This document shows, one piece after another, positions 60,734-64,000 of a stretch of DNA of 64,000 bases; position 1 is the first letter of the stretch, and the number at the start of each line of letters is the position of its first letter. The notes under the pieces were generated by a model that had not been told where the DNA came from, did not search any database, and saw nothing but the letters and a program-made list of their open reading frames with translations. Source of the DNA: Nitrospira sp. (GTDB lineage Bacteria > Nitrospirota > Nitrospiria > Nitrospirales > Nitrospiraceae); assembly GCA_030653545.1 (NCBI GenBank), contig JAURZE010000023.1, forward strand, positions 1 to 64,000. Reading direction: 5' to 3'. The translations under genes were made by a program, and so were the position numbers.

Positions 60734-61504
60734 ATGTTCGCAGTCGCTGGGGGTCCGTCGTTCGCAGGCAGTGCGCTCTCCAATCTGTTTTTTGCCCGCC
60801 AACCGGAGCCGGATTTGGAATTCACTGAAGAAGAATTGGAACAAACCACGAACACCCGTTCGTCCTCTCCCATGAAATCACCGAAGAAATCAGGTGGACG
60901 TCCCGTTCTCTGGGTTCTGCTCTTAGCCCTCATCGGTGGTGGCGCCTATGTGGCGATGGAACCGGAAATGGTGATGGACTGGGTCAATCAATTACTGGGC
61001 GAGACCCCGACACCGCAGCCGCCGCAGATGGCGACGAGGCCGGCGCCGATCGCACAACCAGCGCCGGCAGCGCCTGATGCGCCAGCGCCGATTCCGGCTG
61101 CTCCACAGGCCAACGCGCCGATGACTGCGACTCCGCCGCCGGCATCGCCAATGGCCTCGGCCCCTGCACCAGTCGGAGCACCGGTCGCACCCAGTGCGAC
61201 ACCGGCTCCGCCTGTGATGCCGACGAGCCCGGCAATGGCGACTCCCCCCGCACCCGCGTCACTGTCTCCGATGTTCGGAGAAGGTCAACGCGTCACGGTG
61301 GCGGTCGACCCTGCCCTCGCCGGCGGGATGATCGCGTTATCCCAAGATCCTGCCGGGACGAAGCCGGGCCCGGCCGTTCGTCCCGGGGCCGGACTCACCA
61401 TTCTTGACGGTGATCTCCAACAGAACGGATGGGTCTATTCCGTCCGGAGCGACGATGGCGTCAAGGGATGGATCGCTGAGAAGCGCCTCCGCTTGAAACC
61501 GTAA
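60734..61504 (+). CDS. Single-pass membrane protein with Pro/Ala linker and SH3-like domain
   Basis: The 256-residue protein has a soluble N terminus (residues 1-45), one hydrophobic helix (about 55-75), a long Pro/Ala/Thr-rich linker (about 95-190), and a C-terminal SH3-like domain: GEGQRVTVAVDPALAGG..GWVYSVRSDDGVKGWIAEKRLR. Bacterial SH3 domains often bind cell wall or metal-site ligands. GGGAGGTG at 60722-60729 supports the ATG at 60734. Function unknown. Confidence 0.7.
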   Translation: MFAVAGGPSFAGSALSNLFFARQPEPDLEFTEEELEQTTNTRSSSPMKSPKKSGGRPVLWVLLLALIGGGAYVAMEPEMVMDWVNQLLGETPTPQPPQMATRPAPIAQPAPAAPDAPAPIPAAPQANAPMTATPPPASPMASAPAPVGAPVAPSATPAPPVMPTSPAMATPPAPASLSPMFGEGQRVTVAVDPALAGGMIALSQDPAGTKPGPAVRPGAGLTILDGDLQQNGWVYSVRSDDGVKGWIAEKRLRLKP

Positions 61505-61533
61505 TCTTCTGACTCGCATACTTCGGGTTCATC

Positions 61534-61569
61534 AGAGGGCGGCGATACAATCCTGTATCGCCGCCCTCT
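61534..61569 (+). terminator. Strong hairpin after the SH3-like gene
   Basis: A perfect 16-base stem (AGAGGGCGGCGATACA and its complement at 61554-61569) with a four-base loop. There is no T run after it on the plus strand, so it may act as a terminator with help or as an mRNA end protector. Confidence 0.7.
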
Positions 61570-61570
61570 G

Positions 61571-61579
61571 TGCTATAAT
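61571..61579 (+). promoter_or_regulatory. Extended -10 promoter directly after the hairpin
   Basis: TGCTATAAT (TATAAT at 61574-61579) begins two bases after the hairpin stem. It would transcribe the HAD gene with a leader of about 40 bases. Confidence 0.45.
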
Positions 61580-61626
61580 GCGCCCCGCTGTTTCTCCGAC
61601 ACATTCAACCGGGATTCAAACTCGAC

Positions 61627-62325
61627 ATGCAGACGCTGCGCGCCATCCTGTTCGATTTCGACGGTGTCATCGCGAATACAGAGCCGCTTCACTTTGCCGG
61701 ACTCCGCCGCACGCTGGCCGACATCGACATTACCCTCACCGAATCGGATTACTACGCCAACTATTTGGGCTTCGACGATCGCGGCTGCTTCCTTGCGGCC
61801 CTGCAGGCCAATGAACGACCGATCACCCCCGCGATCCTCCACGACCTGATGACGAAAAAAGCTATCGCCTATCTCGCTTCGGTCCGTGATCATCTCGTCA
61901 TTTTCCCCGGTGTGCGGGAGTTCGTCGAACAGGCCGCCGCCCGGTATCCCTTGGCGATCGCCTCCGGCGCCCTCCGTCCGGAAATCGAACTCATTCTCGA
62001 ACAAGCCGGCCTCAGGAAGGCGTTCCTCCATATCACCAGCGCGGAAGATGTCAGCCGCGGCAAGCCGGACCCCCAACCCTTTCAATATGCCTTGGCCGGC
62101 TTGACCCACGTACGCCCGAATCTCGGATTGGATGCGGCGTCGTGCCTGGTCATCGAAGATTCGCTGCCCGGCATTCGATCGGCCAAATCCGCCGGGATGA
62201 AAGTGCTGGCCGTCGCCAATACCCACACCACGCAAGATCTGCATGAAGCCCATGCCATCACTCACAGCCTGGCGGACACCAGCCTAGACGACCTACGAAC
62301 CCGCCTATGGCCAATCGCACAATGA
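61627..62325 (+). CDS. HAD-superfamily hydrolase (phosphoglycolate phosphatase/phosphoglucomutase-like)
   Basis: The 232-residue HAD enzyme has motif I FDFDGVIANTEPLHF (nucleophile Asp), a helical cap, motif II SGAL, motif III near KPDPQPF and motif IV CLVIEDSLPGIRSAKSAG. This is the beta-phosphoglucomutase/phosphoglycolate phosphatase branch. The substrate is not clear. It is 16 bases upstream of the cobalamin-binding protein gene. Confidence 0.9.
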   Translation: MQTLRAILFDFDGVIANTEPLHFAGLRRTLADIDITLTESDYYANYLGFDDRGCFLAALQANERPITPAILHDLMTKKAIAYLASVRDHLVIFPGVREFVEQAAARYPLAIASGALRPEIELILEQAGLRKAFLHITSAEDVSRGKPDPQPFQYALAGLTHVRPNLGLDAASCLVIEDSLPGIRSAKSAGMKVLAVANTHTTQDLHEAHAITHSLADTSLDDLRTRLWPIAQ

Positions 62326-62341
62326 TGAGGATCAGACCGTA

Positions 62342-63277
62342 ATGCGTATCTGCTCGCTGGTCCCCGGCGCCACAGAAGTCGTTGCTGCGCTCGATCTCAC
62401 AGACCAGTTGGTGGCCGTGAGCCACGAGTGCGACTATCCGGAATCCATCCGCCACATCCCGTCAGTCGTTGAGTCGGTGATCGATCAGCACAGCCTCTCC
62501 AGTGACGCCATTGATCGAGCCGTCAAACAACTTGTGAGTGCCGGTCAACGGCTCTATCGTCTCAACGAGCAACGCCTTCGTGAGGCTCGACCGGACGTGA
62601 TCTTGACTCAGGATCTGTGTCATGTGTGTGCCGTCACGCCCGATCAATTGACACAGGCCATAACCGCACTCCCCTCCGAGCCACGGATCGTGACGCTGAA
62701 TCCGACGTCAATGGAAGATATGCTGCTCGACGTTGTCCGCATCGCACAGGCAGTAGGAGCGGCTGACCGCGGGCAGGCACTGCTCCAATCTCTACGTGCG
62801 AGACTTGATCACGTGTCCACCACCAAACGGGCCATCCGCCCTCGCGTGGTCTGCCTGGAATGGCTCGACCCGCTCTATATCGCCGGCCACTGGGTGCCTG
62901 AAATGGTGGCGCTCGCAGGAGGGACGGATATTTTGGGTCGCAACGATCAACCATCGCGTGAAACCACGTGGAAGGAAGTCACGGACGCCAACCCGGACAT
63001 CCTGCTCATCATGCCCTGCGGATACTCCGTTCAACGAACCGTGGATGAACTCGGCCGTTTTGAGAACAGTCGGACGCCATGGTCCGCGCAACTCGCCCGC
63101 TGGCCCGAAACCTATGTCCTCGATGCCAACGCCTATTTCAGCCGTCCCGGTCCGCGGCTCGTTGACGGCGTCGAGCTGCTCGCCTCGCTCTTTCACCCGA
63201 TGCCATCCCATGATCTGAACCCGTTACAGGCCGTCCGCCTGACGACATCCTTGCTCACTGTGGAGTCCCGCGTATGA
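62342..63277 (+). CDS. Cobalamin-binding (BtuF-like) protein without signal peptide
   Basis: The 311-residue protein matches periplasmic cobalamin/iron-siderophore-binding folds: ICSLVPGATEVVAALDLTD, VSHECDYPE, QDLCHVCAVTPDQL, and GGTDILGRNDQPS. BtuF binds vitamin B12 for uptake, but this copy has no signal peptide, so it is cytoplasmic or exported in another way. GAGGA precedes the ATG. It overlaps hpnD by ATGA, an odd pairing. Other cytoplasmic relatives exist in many phyla with unknown roles. Confidence 0.8.
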   Translation: MRICSLVPGATEVVAALDLTDQLVAVSHECDYPESIRHIPSVVESVIDQHSLSSDAIDRAVKQLVSAGQRLYRLNEQRLREARPDVILTQDLCHVCAVTPDQLTQAITALPSEPRIVTLNPTSMEDMLLDVVRIAQAVGAADRGQALLQSLRARLDHVSTTKRAIRPRVVCLEWLDPLYIAGHWVPEMVALAGGTDILGRNDQPSRETTWKEVTDANPDILLIMPCGYSVQRTVDELGRFENSRTPWSAQLARWPETYVLDANAYFSRPGPRLVDGVELLASLFHPMPSHDLNPLQAVRLTTSLLTVESRV

Positions 63278-64000
63278 CCGTCGATGAAGCCCAGGCCTAT
63301 TGCACCGCCCTCACCAAAGCAAGCGGCAGCAATTTCTACTACTCATTTTTCTTTCTCCCCAAGGCACGCCGCAGCGCGATGTATACGGTCTATGCGTTCT
63401 GCAAAGCGGTCGATAGTGCGGTGGATGAACCGCCCGCCGGCAGTCAGCCGCAGGAAGAACTCGTCAAGTGGCGCGCGGAGCTGGACGCCGCCTATCACGG
63501 CACGCCGACATGGCCGATCACCATCAGTTTGGCGCATCACGTGAAAGCACTCTCGATCCCCAAGGTCTATTTTGAGGAATTGATCAAGGGCGTGGAGATG
63601 GATTTGCACAACAACCGCTACGTCACCTTCAACGAGCTGTCGTCCTATTGCTACCGGGTCGCGTCCGTCGTGGGTCTCATCTGCCTGCACATCTTCGGCG
63701 CGACCTCTGCCCGGGCGCAGGACTACGCCGTGGATCTCGGCATGGCCTTCCAACTCACCAACATTCTACGGGACGTGGGCACCGACGCAGCACAAAACCG
63801 AATCTACCTTCCGCTTGAAGACCTGAAAGCCTGCAAATATTCGGAAAAAGCTCTGCGGCAACAGACCTATTCACCGGAGTTCCAGAAGTTGATGCAGCAT
63901 GAAGCCGCCCGCGCCCGGCAGTACTATGACAAAGCCCGGGCGGCCCTGATGGCTCTCCCTCCCCACGAGCGCCGCGCCCTGACGGTGGCGGAGATCATGC
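63274..64000 (+). CDS. hpnD: Presqualene diphosphate synthase HpnD (5' part, runs off the window)
   Basis: At least 242 residues of a squalene/phytoene synthase family enzyme are visible and the gene is cut by the window end. NFYYSFFFLPKARRSAMYTV and the Asp-rich KAVDSAVDE, plus LTNILRDVGTDAAQNRIYLP, are the two substrate-Mg sites; the first is DxxxD-like. HpnD joins two farnesyl diphosphates into presqualene diphosphate for hopanoid synthesis. HpnC and HpnE should lie beyond the window. ATGA overlap with the BtuF-like gene. Confidence 0.9.
   Translation, partial: MTVDEAQAYCTALTKASGSNFYYSFFFLPKARRSAMYTVYAFCKAVDSAVDEPPAGSQPQEELVKWRAELDAAYHGTPTWPITISLAHHVKALSIPKVYFEELIKGVEMDLHNNRYVTFNELSSYCYRVASVVGLICLHIFGATSARAQDYAVDLGMAFQLTNILRDVGTDAAQNRIYLPLEDLKACKYSEKALRQQTYSPEFQKLMQHEAARARQYYDKARAALMALPPHERRALTVAEIM

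Noticed and set aside
61534-61569. A CRISPR-like or attachment-site reading of the perfect palindrome
   Set aside because: There is a single copy with a four-base loop after a stop codon, which fits a transcript-end hairpin; no CRISPR array or tRNA is seen anywhere in the window.

Overview
This window is a dense, GC-rich bacterial chromosome segment from a Gram-negative cell: LptD, a TolC-type channel, an RND pump, TatC and several lipobox proteins are all present. The gene mix (cytochrome bd subunit, bd-independent signalling genes, class II ribonucleotide reductase, hopanoid-type HpnD, many Ser/Thr kinase and PP2C genes, a GH39/glycoamylase pair) and a 124-bp dispersed palindromic element most resemble the phylum Nitrospirota, probably Nitrospira. 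That assignment is inference: no nxr, amo or rRNA gene lies here.

Layout. 0-6 kb: the edge of an IS630-type transposase, cydB, a MerA-like flavoprotein and a glycoside hydrolase pair (GH39 plus glycoamylase). 6-9.2 kb: repeat remnants, an AlkP-superfamily phosphodiesterase and a BrnA antitoxin whose toxin is reduced to a stub. 9.2-15.4 kb: a response regulator overlapping a complete RND efflux operon (inner-membrane pump, lipoprotein adaptor, TolC channel). 15.5-23 kb, minus strand: cyclophilin, beta-propeller protein, tatC, YdcH-like protein, rimI-tsaB-lipoprotein operon and radA. 22.9-24.7 kb: a ParE/antitoxin pair with a diverged tandem copy of its promoter region, and a DUF429 gene. 25-28 kb: peroxiredoxin, TPR lipoprotein, two DUF507 genes and a cyclophilin-like protein. 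27.9-31.6 kb: RNase H-like nuclease, PP2C phosphatase and two secreted proteins.

31.9-40.2 kb holds the most unusual content. A 1384-residue protein joins receiver, PAS, degenerate kinase, two PilZ, inactive-looking LuxD-type hydrolase and methyltransferase domains. It is followed by a GAF histidine kinase, an NtrC-type sigma-54 activator and an HD-GYP phosphodiesterase. The HD-GYP gene has a candidate sigma-54 promoter and three TACGTA palindromes in front of it. I read this as a cyclic-di-GMP-linked signalling locus.

40.2-50.5 kb, minus strand: housekeeping genes recN, trxA, lptD, folC and accD, a Ni/Co permease and moaA-moaE-moaD-moaC. A 124-bp element sits at the moaD/moaE junction and moaD reads through it, so its Gly-Gly is no longer C-terminal. 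50.7-56.4 kb: truncated haemoglobin, a DUF433/DUF5615 toxin-antitoxin pair bracketed by direct repeats, a FolB-methyltransferase fusion, a PHP phosphoesterase, and a Ser/Thr kinase beside a PP2C phosphatase. 56.4-64 kb: a Cys-rich membrane protein, an unknown protein, YjbQ, class II NrdJ, an SH3-like protein, a HAD phosphatase, a cobalamin-binding protein and the start of hpnD.

The 124-bp element recurs three times at exactly the same length. Its same end abuts stop codons (tatC, radA and, as a remnant, the PHP gene), which suggests a mobile element with a fixed target or a 3'-end function. All coordinates and motifs come from reading the sequence; family names rest on motif recognition, not searches.
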